This document shows, piece after piece, positions 7,154 to 15,431 of a DNA stretch of 64,000 bases (position 1 is the first letter of the stretch; each line of letters starts with the position of its first letter). The translations under genes were made by a program, and so were the position numbers. The notes below the pieces were generated by a model. It did no database searches, had not been told where the DNA came from, and saw only the letters and a program-made list of their open reading frames with translations. The DNA is from Bradyrhizobium rifense (GTDB taxonomy: Bacteria > Pseudomonadota > Alphaproteobacteria > Rhizobiales > Xanthobacteraceae). The stretch covers positions 1-64,000 of the forward strand of contig NZ_VSSS01000009.1 in NCBI RefSeq assembly GCF_008123425.1, given 5' to 3'.

Positions 7154-8818
7154 ATGAGCGAACAGGAACGTAAAGTCAAAGGATCGGACCTGTTCGTCGC
7201 GGCGCTGGAGAACGAAGGCGTCGACCGGATTTTTGGCGTTCCCGGCGAGGAAAATCTCGACCTCGTCGAATCGCTGCGCACGTCCAAAATCGAGCTGGTC
7301 CTGACCCGCCACGAGCAGGCCGCTGCCTTCATGGCCGCCACGCATGGAAGGTTGACCGGCAAGCCCGGCGTCTGCCTCTCCACGCTTGGCCCGGGCGCGC
7401 TCAATCTGTCGACCGGCGCGGCCTATGCGCATCTCGGCGGGATGCCGATGATTCTCATCACCGGGCAGAAGCCGATCATGAGCAGCCGGCAGGCGCGCTT
7501 CCAGATCGTGGACGTGGTTGCAACCATGAAGCCGCTGACCAAGCTCTCACGGCAGATCATCAGCGCCTCCTCGATTCCGACCGTGGTGCGCGATGCCTTT
7601 CGCGTGGCGATGGAGGAGCGGCCGGGTCCGGTGCATCTGGAACTGCCCGAAGACATCGCGGGCGACGAGGTGCCGGCCGTTCCCGTGATCCACATCCACC
7701 CGATCGAGATTCCCGTTGCCCACCGCGCCGCGCTCGACCGTGCCGCCGAAATGATCTTGGCCGCACAGCGCCCGCTGGTGATGATGGGGGCTGCGACCAG
7801 CCGGCCGCACTCGACCCACGGCATCGCCAGCTTCGTGCGGCGGACCGGCATTCCGTTCTTCACCACGCAGATGGGCAAGGGCACCGTTCCCGGCGGCACC
7901 AATCTCTACATGGGCACCGCAGCGCTGTCCGAGCGCGACTATGTTCACGACGCCATCGACGCCGCCGATCTGATTGTGGCGATCGGCCATGACCCGATCG
8001 AGAAGCCGCCCTTCATCATGGGGCCAACGGGGCCGAAGGTGATTCACGTCAGCTACACCACGGCGAGTGTCGAGCTGGTCTACTTTCCCGACGCGGAGGT
8101 CGTCGGCGACGTCGGCCCGAGCCTCGAGCTTCTGGCCGACCGGCTCGAGGGCAAGCTGCCGCAGGCGGCGGCGCTGCTGCCGTTGCGCGAAGAGATCCTC
8201 AGCCACATCGCCGACCGCGCCACTGAGACGCGCTGGCCGCCGACGCCGCAGCGCATCGTGCACGACATCCGCCAGGTCATCCCGGAGAACGGCATCGTCG
8301 CGCTCGACAACGGCATGTACAAGATCTGGTTCGCGCGCAACTACCGCACCCGCGTCGCCAACACGCTGCTGCTTGATAATGCGCTGGCGACGATGGGCGC
8401 CGGTCTGCCGTCGGCGATGATGGCTGCGATGCTCTATCCCGATCGCCGCGTGCTCGCGGTCGCCGGCGACGGCGGCTTCATGATGAACAGCCAGGAGATG
8501 GAGACCGCCGTTCGCCTCAAGCTCAATCTCGTCGTGCTGGTGCTGGAGGATAACGCCTACGGCATGATCCGCTGGAAGCAGGCCGTCGATCACTTTGCTG
8601 ATTACGGCATGACCTTCGGCAATCCCGACTTTGTGCTGTATGCCAGGGCCTATGGCGCCAAGGGCCACCGCATCGCAAGCATCGACAGCTTCGGCCCGAC
8701 GTTGGACGCGGCCTTCAAGGAGGGCGGCGTGCATCTGGTCGTGATTCCGATCGACTATTCGGAGAATGTGCGCGTGCTGGTCGACGAGCTGCGGGCGCAT
8801 GAGAAGGTGAAGGCGTGA
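7154..8818 (+). CDS. acetolactate synthase large-subunit-like ThDP enzyme
   Basis: 554 residues, ATG at 7154 with a GGAGAGG site upstream. The ThDP-activating glutamate is Glu54 in TRHEQAAAFM. The metal/ThDP motif starts with GDG at residues 438-440 and ends in LEDN. The family builds acetolactate from two pyruvates or handles similar 2-keto acids. No ilvN regulatory subunit or ilvC is adjacent, so this is probably a stand-alone, catabolic-type or side-activity paralogue rather than the main ilvB; substrate specificity cannot be read. It is followed on the same strand by Lin0512 and GNAT genes. Confidence 0.85.
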   Translation: MSEQERKVKGSDLFVAALENEGVDRIFGVPGEENLDLVESLRTSKIELVLTRHEQAAAFMAATHGRLTGKPGVCLSTLGPGALNLSTGAAYAHLGGMPMILITGQKPIMSSRQARFQIVDVVATMKPLTKLSRQIISASSIPTVVRDAFRVAMEERPGPVHLELPEDIAGDEVPAVPVIHIHPIEIPVAHRAALDRAAEMILAAQRPLVMMGAATSRPHSTHGIASFVRRTGIPFFTTQMGKGTVPGGTNLYMGTAALSERDYVHDAIDAADLIVAIGHDPIEKPPFIMGPTGPKVIHVSYTTASVELVYFPDAEVVGDVGPSLELLADRLEGKLPQAAALLPLREEILSHIADRATETRWPPTPQRIVHDIRQVIPENGIVALDNGMYKIWFARNYRTRVANTLLLDNALATMGAGLPSAMMAAMLYPDRRVLAVAGDGGFMMNSQEMETAVRLKLNLVVLVLEDNAYGMIRWKQAVDHFADYGMTFGNPDFVLYARAYGAKGHRIASIDSFGPTLDAAFKEGGVHLVVIPIDYSENVRVLVDELRAHEKVKA

Positions 8819-8923
8819 GTTGATGGAGCGACGCTGTTCCCACACCGTCGTTGCGAGCCTACTCGTCTCGCGATTCCCGATCGCCGACACTCCCGATCAT
8901 CCAACCAATCACAGGAATATGAA

Positions 8924-9271
8924 ATGACTCGCGTTCGCTGTATCACCGAGATGGGCATGGGCGTCGACGTTCACGGCAGGGACGCCACCAAGGCGGCGAA
9001 GCGGGCGGTGTCGGATGCGATCCGGCATTCGAGCCTCGGTTTCTTCCGGATGATCGACAAGACCGCGAACGACATGTTCGTCGACGTCACCATCGGCGTG
9101 CCCAATCCCGAAGCCGTCGACAAGGAGGCGGTTGCCAAGGAGCTTCCCTACGGCACCGTGACCGTTAACGCGGTCAAGGGCGGGCTGGAGATCCCCTCGG
9201 CCACGGAGCAGGCCAACGACCCCATCCTCATCGCCAACGCCGCCGTGATCGTCAGCTTCGACAAGGACTAG
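8924..9271 (+). CDS. Lin0512 family protein
   Basis: 115 residues, ATG start. It matches the small conserved Lin0512 family: MTRVRCITEMGMGVDVHGRDATKAAKRAVSDAIRHSSL at the N-terminus and a C-terminal AAVIVSFDKD. No signal peptide or membrane segment. Function is unknown; the compact alpha/beta composition suggests a soluble oligomer. It lies 105 bases after the acetolactate-synthase-like gene and 4 bases before the GNAT gene, so the last two are co-transcribed. Confidence 0.85.
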   Translation: MTRVRCITEMGMGVDVHGRDATKAAKRAVSDAIRHSSLGFFRMIDKTANDMFVDVTIGVPNPEAVDKEAVAKELPYGTVTVNAVKGGLEIPSATEQANDPILIANAAVIVSFDKD

Positions 9272-9275
9272 GCCG

Positions 9276-9965
9276 GTGTCCGACAGCGATGAGGCGTTGG
9301 ATCGTCCGATCTGGAGCGCGCTGACGACGAGCCATAAGCATCTGGCCGAAGGCGGCCCGCGGGCGCTGCGCTATCCCGTGGACATGACGCCGTTCGCCGA
9401 CATGGTCGACATGTCCGCGGCAAGCTTTGCCGCGCTCGGTGATCTCATGTCGCCCTCGCAAGTCGCCGCGCTGTTCACGCCAGAGCCGGTCTATGTTCCC
9501 TCGGGCTTCAAGGTCGTGCTGACCGAGACCGGCGAGCAGATGATCGGATCGCCTGCGGACAGTCCGCTTCGCGACGCCGAGATTGTTACACTTGGTCAGG
9601 CCGACGTTCCCGCGATGATGGCGCTGACGGCGCTGACCAAGCCCGGGCCGTTCGCGTTGCGAACGCATGAGCTCGGCACGTTCCTCGGCATTCGCGCCGG
9701 CAGCGAGCTGGTCGCGATGACGGGCGAGCGCATGAAGCCGGGAAAGTTCGTCGAGATGACTGCGGTCTGCGTGCACCCCGACTATCGTGGGCGCGGCTAC
9801 GCACAGGCGCTGCTCGCAGCCGTCGCGCGCCAGATCGAGGCGCGCGGCGAGATTCCGTTCCTGCATGTGTTCTCGAACAACAATTCCGCCATTGCGCTCT
9901 ATCAGCGCCAGGGCATGCACATCCGCCGTCGTCTGCACGTCACGGCGTTGATGAAGCAGGGGTGA
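9276..9965 (+). CDS. GNAT family N-acetyltransferase
   Basis: 229 residues with a GTG start 4 bases after the Lin0512 stop. The acetyl-CoA-binding motif A is VCVHPDYRGRGYAQALLAAVARQIEARG (about 167-194), with the following FLHVFSNNNSAIALYQRQGM typical of the FR47-like subgroup. The N-terminal 90 residues are a second, degenerate GNAT-like half. It is cytoplasmic. The acetylated substrate is unknown. Confidence 0.87.
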   Translation: MSDSDEALDRPIWSALTTSHKHLAEGGPRALRYPVDMTPFADMVDMSAASFAALGDLMSPSQVAALFTPEPVYVPSGFKVVLTETGEQMIGSPADSPLRDAEIVTLGQADVPAMMALTALTKPGPFALRTHELGTFLGIRAGSELVAMTGERMKPGKFVEMTAVCVHPDYRGRGYAQALLAAVARQIEARGEIPFLHVFSNNNSAIALYQRQGMHIRRRLHVTALMKQG

Positions 9966-9997
9966 TGGCCCGGCGATAGTGCGCCGGGCCGCCGATC

Positions 9998-10567
9998 TTA
10001 AGTCGTGTAGTCGACGAGCAGCGCGCTCGATGCGTTGGAGGACGCCGAGTTGCCGCTGGAGCTGTAGGAGCTCGACTGGCTGGTTGCGTTCTGGAGCAGC
10101 GAGATCAGCTCCTTCATCAGCTCCGCGGTGGTGGTCGAAGACGAGCTGGACGAGGAATCTGAAGAAGAGGTCGAGTCCGTACTGCTAGTGCTGCTCGTGC
10201 TCGATGAGTCGCTGCTGCCATCGGGCGGCGGCGGCGGTCCACCGGCGCCATTGGCACTGCCTGAGAAGGTGTTGGCGAACACGTTTTTCAGCTCACTGGC
10301 CTGGTCGCTGGTCAGCTTGCCGCTCGACACCTCGTTCTGGATGAGATCGTCGATCTTGGACTGCATCTCGTCAGCCGAGGGCGGCGACGAGGAGCTCGCG
10401 CTCGATGCGCCGCTCTTGAGCGACGAATCGATGTCGTCGAGCGCGGACGAGAGCGCGGACTCATCGCTCGAAGAGATGGTGCCCGCCGAGACTTCCTTGG
10501 TGAGCTCGCTCTTGAGGCGATCGAGCGGGGAATAGGAATTGGTGGTCGTTGCAGAGATCGAGGTCAT
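9998..10567 (-). CDS. serine-rich low-complexity protein with paired EF-hand-like segments
   Basis: 189 residues, unrecognised beyond composition. Residues about 17-50 (LDRLKSELTKEVSAGTISSS and the DESALSSALDDIDSSL that follows) and 69-100 (SKIDDLIQNEVSSGKLTSDQ and the ASELKNVFANTF that follows) look like two copies of one helix-loop-helix unit with acidic/Ser loops, similar in spacing to EF-hands. They are followed by PPPPPDGSS and a run of Ser/Thr, then a helix AELMKELISLLQNA and a C-terminal ALLVDYTT. No signal peptide is visible; a Ser-rich leaderless protein with a hydrophobic C-terminus could be exported by a type I or III system, which is inference only. It is divergent from the next gene. 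Confidence 0.7.
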   Translation of the reverse strand: MTSISATTTNSYSPLDRLKSELTKEVSAGTISSSDESALSSALDDIDSSLKSGASSASSSSPPSADEMQSKIDDLIQNEVSSGKLTSDQASELKNVFANTFSGSANGAGGPPPPPDGSSDSSSTSSTSSTDSTSSSDSSSSSSSTTTAELMKELISLLQNATSQSSSYSSSGNSASSNASSALLVDYTT

Positions 10568-10813
10568 TGGCGGTCATCCTTGATGAAGTCTGGGATACGC
10601 TGAACATGACCGTGAGGCTAAAGGTCGCGCGCTTAATGAGGTCTTGCCGCAAGGGTTGCTGGGGTTTTCGTTGTGTTGCTCGCACGGGTGTGAACACGCA
10701 GCGAAACAAAAATGCGGGAATTACCGGCGCCGCCCACGCCTCGCGCGAGTGGGCTTCCACAGGGTCGATTCGCTGCTATATCCATCGCAACCAGTTCGGG
10801 GAGAGGACTATTT

Positions 10814-12010
10814 ATGGACGCCAGAACAGCAAATAAGGCCCCAGATTTTTCCGCTGTGCGGACGGCGATGCAGCGCTACGTCGATCAGGAGATCGTCCCC
10901 GGCGTGTCCTGGGCGGTGCTGCGCGGACGCGAGGTGGTCGACCAGCAATGCGTCGGCTTTGCCGATCGCGAGGCCAAGACCGCGCTTCGGCCCGACCATG
11001 TCTTCCGCGCCTTCTCCAACACCAAGATTTTCGTCACCTCCGCGATCATGCTGCTGGTCGAGGAGGGCCGCATCGGGCTCGATGACACGATCGAAAAATT
11101 CCTGCCGCAGCTTGGCAATCGCAAGGTGCTGAAGCTGGGCGCTTCGAGCCTCGCCGATGTCGAGCCGGCGAAAAGCCCGATCACGATCCGGCAGCTTCTG
11201 ACCCACACCTCCGGTCTCAGCTACGGCATCTTCGATCCCGGCACGGTGCTGTTCAAAGGCTACAACGATGCGCGCGTGCTCAATCCGTTGACACCGCTGA
11301 CCGACATGATCGACAAGCTCGCCGATCTGCCGCTGTCCTATCATCCCGGCACGAGCTGGGAATATTCGGTGGCGACCGACGTGCTCGGCCGCGTGGTCGA
11401 AGTCGTCTCGGGCAAATCACTCGACGCTTTCTTCAAGGCGCGAATATTCGATCCGCTCGGCATGACCGATACCGGCTTCTCCGTGCCCGAAGCGCAGCAG
11501 GGTAGGTTGGTCGCGCACTATACCGGCGCCGACGTACTTGATCCGACGAAGCCGGGCCTCACCCGCGCCGACAATCTGCCTTATCCGCAGGCCTATCGAC
11601 GGCCGTTCCCGCGGCTGTCGGGCGGCGGCGGGCTGGTCTCGACCCTGCCGGATATGCTCGCGCTGGTGCGCGCCCTGGTGCTTGGGCCGGAGGCGCTGCT
11701 GAAGCCGGAGACGCTGCGGCAGATGATGACCAATCAATTGCCGGAGGGGCAGGTCATCCGCTTCGCCAATCTCGGGCCGATGCCCGGCAAGGGCTTTGGC
11801 CTCGGCGGTGCCGTCACCTTCGCGCCGACGCAGTTCGATCCCCCGAATTCCCCCGGCGAATTCCAGTGGGGCGGGCTCGCCGGCACCCATTGGTGGATTT
11901 GCCCTGAGGCCAATACCGCCGGCGTCCTGATGGCCCAGCGCCATCTGGGGTTCTGGAATCCGTTCTTCTTCGAGTTCAAGCGCCTGGCCTACCAGGCGGT
12001 CGGAGGCTGA
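10814..12010 (+). CDS. beta-lactamase-fold serine hydrolase
   Basis: 398 residues from the ATG at 10814 (GAGAGGA ribosome-binding site); the open frame upstream of it is not convincing protein. The catalytic SxxK motif is FSNTK (about residues 72-76), and the second motif is the Tyr in SWEYSVATDVLG. No N-terminal signal sequence is evident, unlike AmpC or secreted penicillin-binding proteins, so it is probably a cytoplasmic class-C-fold esterase or peptidase (EstB-like) rather than an antibiotic-resistance enzyme. Substrate unknown. Nothing recognisable occupies the 246-base divergent spacer upstream. Confidence 0.86.
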   Translation: MDARTANKAPDFSAVRTAMQRYVDQEIVPGVSWAVLRGREVVDQQCVGFADREAKTALRPDHVFRAFSNTKIFVTSAIMLLVEEGRIGLDDTIEKFLPQLGNRKVLKLGASSLADVEPAKSPITIRQLLTHTSGLSYGIFDPGTVLFKGYNDARVLNPLTPLTDMIDKLADLPLSYHPGTSWEYSVATDVLGRVVEVVSGKSLDAFFKARIFDPLGMTDTGFSVPEAQQGRLVAHYTGADVLDPTKPGLTRADNLPYPQAYRRPFPRLSGGGGLVSTLPDMLALVRALVLGPEALLKPETLRQMMTNQLPEGQVIRFANLGPMPGKGFGLGGAVTFAPTQFDPPNSPGEFQWGGLAGTHWWICPEANTAGVLMAQRHLGFWNPFFFEFKRLAYQAVGG

Positions 12011-12105
12011 CCGCGGAAAAATTGCAGGCGCCCGCGAATCCTTTTGCGCGATCGCGCCCTCTTCATGGTCGAGGCAGTCCGCCTCGGCTCGTGTTGGAGG
12101 ATGTG

Positions 12106-12315
12106 ATGGCATTTTACAGGAAGAATATCGGCGGCCTGCACCAGGCGGTGCGGGTGGCCGCAGGGATCGCCGTGGCGATCGCGGCGTTGGTCTATCTCAC
12201 GGGTGCGCCGGCTTGGCTGATCGCGCTCGGCGGTGCCGCCTTCGCGGTGACCGGCCTCGTCGGCTATTGCCCGATGTGTGCCATGGCCGGGATTGGCAGG
12301 GGAGGCGTGTCGTGA
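12106..12315 (+). CDS. DUF2892 small membrane protein
   Basis: 69 residues; ATG at 12106 right after a GGAGG site. MAFYRKNIGGLHQAVRVAAG is the usual start of the DUF2892/YgaP-tail family, followed by two hydrophobic segments (about 17-33 and 37-53) and CPMCAMAGIGRGG with a CxxC pair after the second helix. It overlaps the sigma-factor gene by 4 bases (GTGA). It is an inner-membrane protein of unknown function; in some proteins this domain is fused to rhodanese, hinting at sulfur or redox chemistry. Confidence 0.8.
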   Translation: MAFYRKNIGGLHQAVRVAAGIAVAIAALVYLTGAPAWLIALGGAAFAVTGLVGYCPMCAMAGIGRGGVS

Positions 12316-12833
12316 GCGCGGTTGTGATCTCGCCAAACCTGTTCGAGGCGGCGCGGCTCGGCGATCCCCAGGCGATCGCCCGTCTGCTCGAGACGGCACA
12401 GCCCGATATCCGCCGCTACGCACGCGCGACCTGCCGTAACTCGGCGGACGCCGAGGACGCGGCGCAGGAAACGCTGTGGATCCTGTTCCGGCATGTCGGC
12501 ACGATCCGATCACTACTGGCGTTTTCGGCGTGGCTGTTCAGCGTCGTTCGCCGCGAATGCCTGCGGCTCGCGCGCAAGGCGGGCCTCGCGCCGTCGATCG
12601 ATGAGGGCCAGGCGGAGGCCGCGCTGCTGTCGCGGCCCGAGGCCGATCTGCGGCTCGACGTTGCCGCGGCCTTCGAGGCGCTGCCACTGCACTACCGCGA
12701 TGTCGCGCTGATGCGCGACGTCAAGGAAATGACCATCGATGAAATTGCCGAAGCGCTCGGTGCAACGCGACAGACCGTGAAAGCGCGCCTGCATCGCGCC
12801 CGCGCCCTGATGCGCGAATATCTGACGAGATGA
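12312..12833 (+). CDS. ECF-type RNA polymerase sigma factor
   Basis: 173 residues from a GTG start overlapping the preceding stop; the longer frame upstream is antisense-quality sequence. The sigma-2 region covers AARLGDPQAIARLLETAQPDIRRYARATCR with DAEDAAQETLWILFRHVG (about 10-62). The sigma-4 helix-turn-helix is MTIDEIAEALGATRQTVKARLHRARALM (about 138-165). No anti-sigma gene is adjacent; instead it sits between a DUF2892 membrane protein and an AhpD-like protein. This points to a redox-responsive sigma of the group linked to CMD proteins. Confidence 0.88.
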   Translation: MSAVVISPNLFEAARLGDPQAIARLLETAQPDIRRYARATCRNSADAEDAAQETLWILFRHVGTIRSLLAFSAWLFSVVRRECLRLARKAGLAPSIDEGQAEAALLSRPEADLRLDVAAAFEALPLHYRDVALMRDVKEMTIDEIAEALGATRQTVKARLHRARALMREYLTR

Positions 12834-12836
12834 GCC

Positions 12837-13178
12837 ATGACCGATTATCAAACCCCTGTCGATCTGAAAACGATCCCGGCCTTCGTCGCGCTGGCGCCAG
12901 TCGAAGCCAACGCATTCCTCGCATTCAACCACGCGGTCGAGCGCAAGGACGGACTGATTCCGCCAAAATATCGCGAGCTAATCTCGCTCGCGGTCGCGCT
13001 CACCACGCAATGCGCCTATTGCCTCGACGTGCATACGGCGCAGGCGGCGAAGGCCGGCGCCACGCGCGAGGAGGTGGCGGAAGCCGCCATGATCGCGGCG
13101 GCGGTGCGCGCCGGTGGCACGCTCGGCCACGCGCTGCTGGCGCAACGGCTGTTTGAGCAACATCAGAGCACGGGATGA
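12837..13178 (+). CDS. carboxymuconolactone decarboxylase (AhpD-like) family protein
   Basis: 113 residues, starting 3 bases after the sigma-factor stop. The CxxC-histidine active site is QCAYCLDVHTAQAAKAGA (about 59-76), the standard short CMD domain. Family members are thiol-dependent peroxidase partners. Coupling to an ECF sigma factor suggests that it is either a target or a redox sensor of that sigma. Cytoplasmic. Confidence 0.9.
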   Translation: MTDYQTPVDLKTIPAFVALAPVEANAFLAFNHAVERKDGLIPPKYRELISLAVALTTQCAYCLDVHTAQAAKAGATREEVAEAAMIAAAVRAGGTLGHALLAQRLFEQHQSTG

Positions 13179-13209
13179 GCGAGCGTTGGTTGGCGGCGGG
13201 ATCGGACGC

Positions 13210-13875
13210 GTGAATAACTATCTCGGTCTCGACGGATTTCGCTTCGGTTGGGTTGCCGCGTGGATCGATGATCGCGGCGATCACGGCTTCGACTATTCGC
13301 CGGGCCTCACGCGGCTGCTCGCAGTGCCGCATGCGCGCGCGATGATCGACATGCCGATCGGATTGAAGCCGAGCGGCTATCGGAATTGCGACCTGCGCGC
13401 GCGTGAAATGGTGGGCCCCGCCGTGTTCCTCGGGGCCCGCCGCGATCTCTGGACATTTCCCGATATGGCCGCAGCCAATCGGCACTATTGGGAGCACGAA
13501 GGCAAGGGAAGGGGCGTCTCGGCGCAGCTCTGGAACATCAGGGACAAGATCAGGGAGGTCGACGAGATCATGACGCCGGCGCGGCAGGCGACGATCGGCG
13601 AGGCTCATCCGGAACTGATCTTCTGGAATCTCGCAGGGCGAGCCCGGCTTGCGAAGAAGACATCGGCGGAAGGCCACGAGCAGCGCATCACACTGCTGGC
13701 GCAGCGCGGCTTCACCAAGCTCCCGAAATGGCTGACGCAGCGCCACGGCACCGGAATCGGCCGTGACGATCTCATCGATGCCTGCGCCTGCGCGGTCGCG
13801 GCGCGGGACAGCACGCAGCGCGTCGGCGGGGATGAGATCGATCCGCGTGGTCTGCGGATGGAGATCAATTGTTGA
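13210..13875 (+). CDS. DUF429 domain protein
   Basis: 221 residues from GTG at 13210; an earlier start in the same frame would overlap the CMD gene and is less likely. Recognisable DUF429 features are an N-terminal LGLDGFRFGWVAAWIDD with the acidic residue of an RNase H-like fold, the central IDMPIGLKPSGYRNCDLRAREM, and EAHPELIFWNLAG. The family is predicted to be a nuclease of RNase H fold, but this has not been shown to my knowledge. Its neighbours give no further clue. Confidence 0.78.
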   Translation: MNNYLGLDGFRFGWVAAWIDDRGDHGFDYSPGLTRLLAVPHARAMIDMPIGLKPSGYRNCDLRAREMVGPAVFLGARRDLWTFPDMAAANRHYWEHEGKGRGVSAQLWNIRDKIREVDEIMTPARQATIGEAHPELIFWNLAGRARLAKKTSAEGHEQRITLLAQRGFTKLPKWLTQRHGTGIGRDDLIDACACAVAARDSTQRVGGDEIDPRGLRMEINC

Positions 13876-13938
13876 GGCTTGTGTCATACTGCGCCTCACC
13901 TAGATTAGATGCGCTTCAACAGCAGATTGTAGGTCCCG

Positions 13939-14643
13939 ATGTCCGATCTCTCCGTCTTTCCGATCACCAAGCGCTGGCCTGCCAAGCATCCGGAGTTGCT
14001 TCAGCTTTATTCGCTGCCGACGCCGAACGGCGTCAAGGTTTCGATCATGCTGGAGGAGATCGGGCTGCCCTACGAGGTCCATCTCGTCGACTTCGCCAAG
14101 GACGACCAGAAGACGCCTGAATTCCTCTCGCTCAATCCGAACGGCAAGATCCCGGCGATCCTCGATCCCAACGGCCCCGGCGGCAGGCCGCTGCCGCTGT
14201 TCGAGTCCGGTGCGATCCTGCAATATCTCGCGGAGAAGACCGGCAAGCTGCTGCCGCAGGACGCCGCGCGGCGCTACCAGACCATCCAGTGGGTGCACTT
14301 CCAGATGGGCGGCATCGGGCCGATGTTCGGCCAGGTCGGCTTCTTCCACAAATTCGCCGGCAAGGATTTTGAGGACAAGCGTCCGCGCGACCGCTACGTC
14401 AGCGAAGCCAAGCGCCTGCTCGGCGTGATGGAGACGCATCTCGCCGGCCGGCAATGGTTCATGGATGACGACTACACCATTGCCGACATCTCCATGCTTG
14501 GCTGGGTACGCAACCTCATCGGCTTTTACGGCGCCGGCGATCTCGTCGAATTCAGCCAGTTCAAATCGGTCGGCTCCTGGCTCGAGCGCGGGCTGGCACG
14601 TCCGGCCGTTGAGCGTGGGCTCAACATCCCAAAGCGTCCGTAA
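13939..14643 (+). CDS. glutathione S-transferase, YfcG/YghU-like
   Basis: 234 residues. The N-terminal thioredoxin-fold half begins LQLYSLPTPNGVKVSIMLEEIGLPYEVHLVDF, with NPNGKIPAILDP and the ESGAILQYLAEKTGKLLP glutathione-binding segment. The C-terminal helical half contains WFMDDDYTIADISMLGWVRN. Relatives YfcG and YghU are disulfide-bond oxidoreductases that use glutathione. Cytoplasmic. Its stop lies 2 bases from the convergent TauE gene. Confidence 0.9.
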   Translation: MSDLSVFPITKRWPAKHPELLQLYSLPTPNGVKVSIMLEEIGLPYEVHLVDFAKDDQKTPEFLSLNPNGKIPAILDPNGPGGRPLPLFESGAILQYLAEKTGKLLPQDAARRYQTIQWVHFQMGGIGPMFGQVGFFHKFAGKDFEDKRPRDRYVSEAKRLLGVMETHLAGRQWFMDDDYTIADISMLGWVRNLIGFYGAGDLVEFSQFKSVGSWLERGLARPAVERGLNIPKRP

Positions 14644-14645
14644 AA

Positions 14646-15428
14646 CTAGCTCAGCGCCTTGTAGCTCATGTAGAGCGCCATCAGGGCGACGAGCCCGATC
14701 ATGGTTCGGCGCAGCACCGCTTTGCTGACGCCGTTCGCCGCGCGGGCGCCGAGATCGGTGCCGATCCAGAGGCCGGCAACGATGCCGATGATGGCCGGCC
14801 AGCCGACCATCAGTCCCTTGCTCCAGTAGATCCACGCAGCCGGGATGTTGGTCGGGATGACCGAGAAAATGAGGCTGACGAGCTGCGCCTGATGCTGCGG
14901 CACGCGCAGCCCTGCGGCGAGGCTGACCGTGATCGCGAGCCCGCCGCCAATACCCATGAAGCCGGAGGAAAAGCCGGCAAGCACGCCGATGAGGAGCAGG
15001 GGGAGCCAGGGCAGTTGGTCGCGATCGCGAGCGTCGCTGTCGCTGTCCTTGCGGTCACGGCGCAGAATCAGCAGCGCGATCAGCGCGACGAGATAGGTGA
15101 CGTAGGTCCATTGCAAAACCTCGTCGGAGACGGCGGCCGCGGCATAGCCGCCGCCCGCGCCGCCGATGAGAAATCCGACGCCGATCCAGGCAATCCACAG
15201 CAATGGGCTGCGGTTGCCGTTCTGCCAGTAGCGGCGCACGCCGGCGAGGCCTGTCGGCGGCACCTGCGTGATCAGCGAGGTTCCTTGCGCGACGTGCTGC
15301 TCCGCGCCAAGCAGCAGCACGGTGAAGATGACGAGGCCGCCACCGGGGCTGGTGCCCATGAAGCCCGATGTGAGTCCGCCGATGAGACCGACGCCGGCAC
15401 CGGCTAGGAGGTCGTGAATTCCGGACAT
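14646..15428 (-). CDS. TauE/SafE family membrane exporter
   Basis: 260 residues with about eight hydrophobic segments. Glycine-rich repeats typical of TauE/SafE occur twice in inverted topology: GLTSGFMGTSPGGGLVIF (about 19-36) and VLAGFSSGFMGIGGGLAIT (about 153-171). The family moves sulfite, sulfoacetate or other small organosulfur anions across the inner membrane. It lies 3 bases downstream of a TetR regulator on the same strand, so it is probably that regulator's target. A second TauE protein is at 41522. Confidence 0.88.
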   Translation of the reverse strand: MSGIHDLLAGAGVGLIGGLTSGFMGTSPGGGLVIFTVLLLGAEQHVAQGTSLITQVPPTGLAGVRRYWQNGNRSPLLWIAWIGVGFLIGGAGGGYAAAAVSDEVLQWTYVTYLVALIALLILRRDRKDSDSDARDRDQLPWLPLLLIGVLAGFSSGFMGIGGGLAITVSLAAGLRVPQHQAQLVSLIFSVIPTNIPAAWIYWSKGLMVGWPAIIGIVAGLWIGTDLGARAANGVSKAVLRRTMIGLVALMALYMSYKALS

Positions 15429-15431
15429 CGC

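Noticed and set aside
10814..12010. Serine hydrolase as a beta-lactamase resistance gene
   Set aside because: No signal peptide is visible and the context is not resistance-like; the SxxK fold is shared with many esterases.
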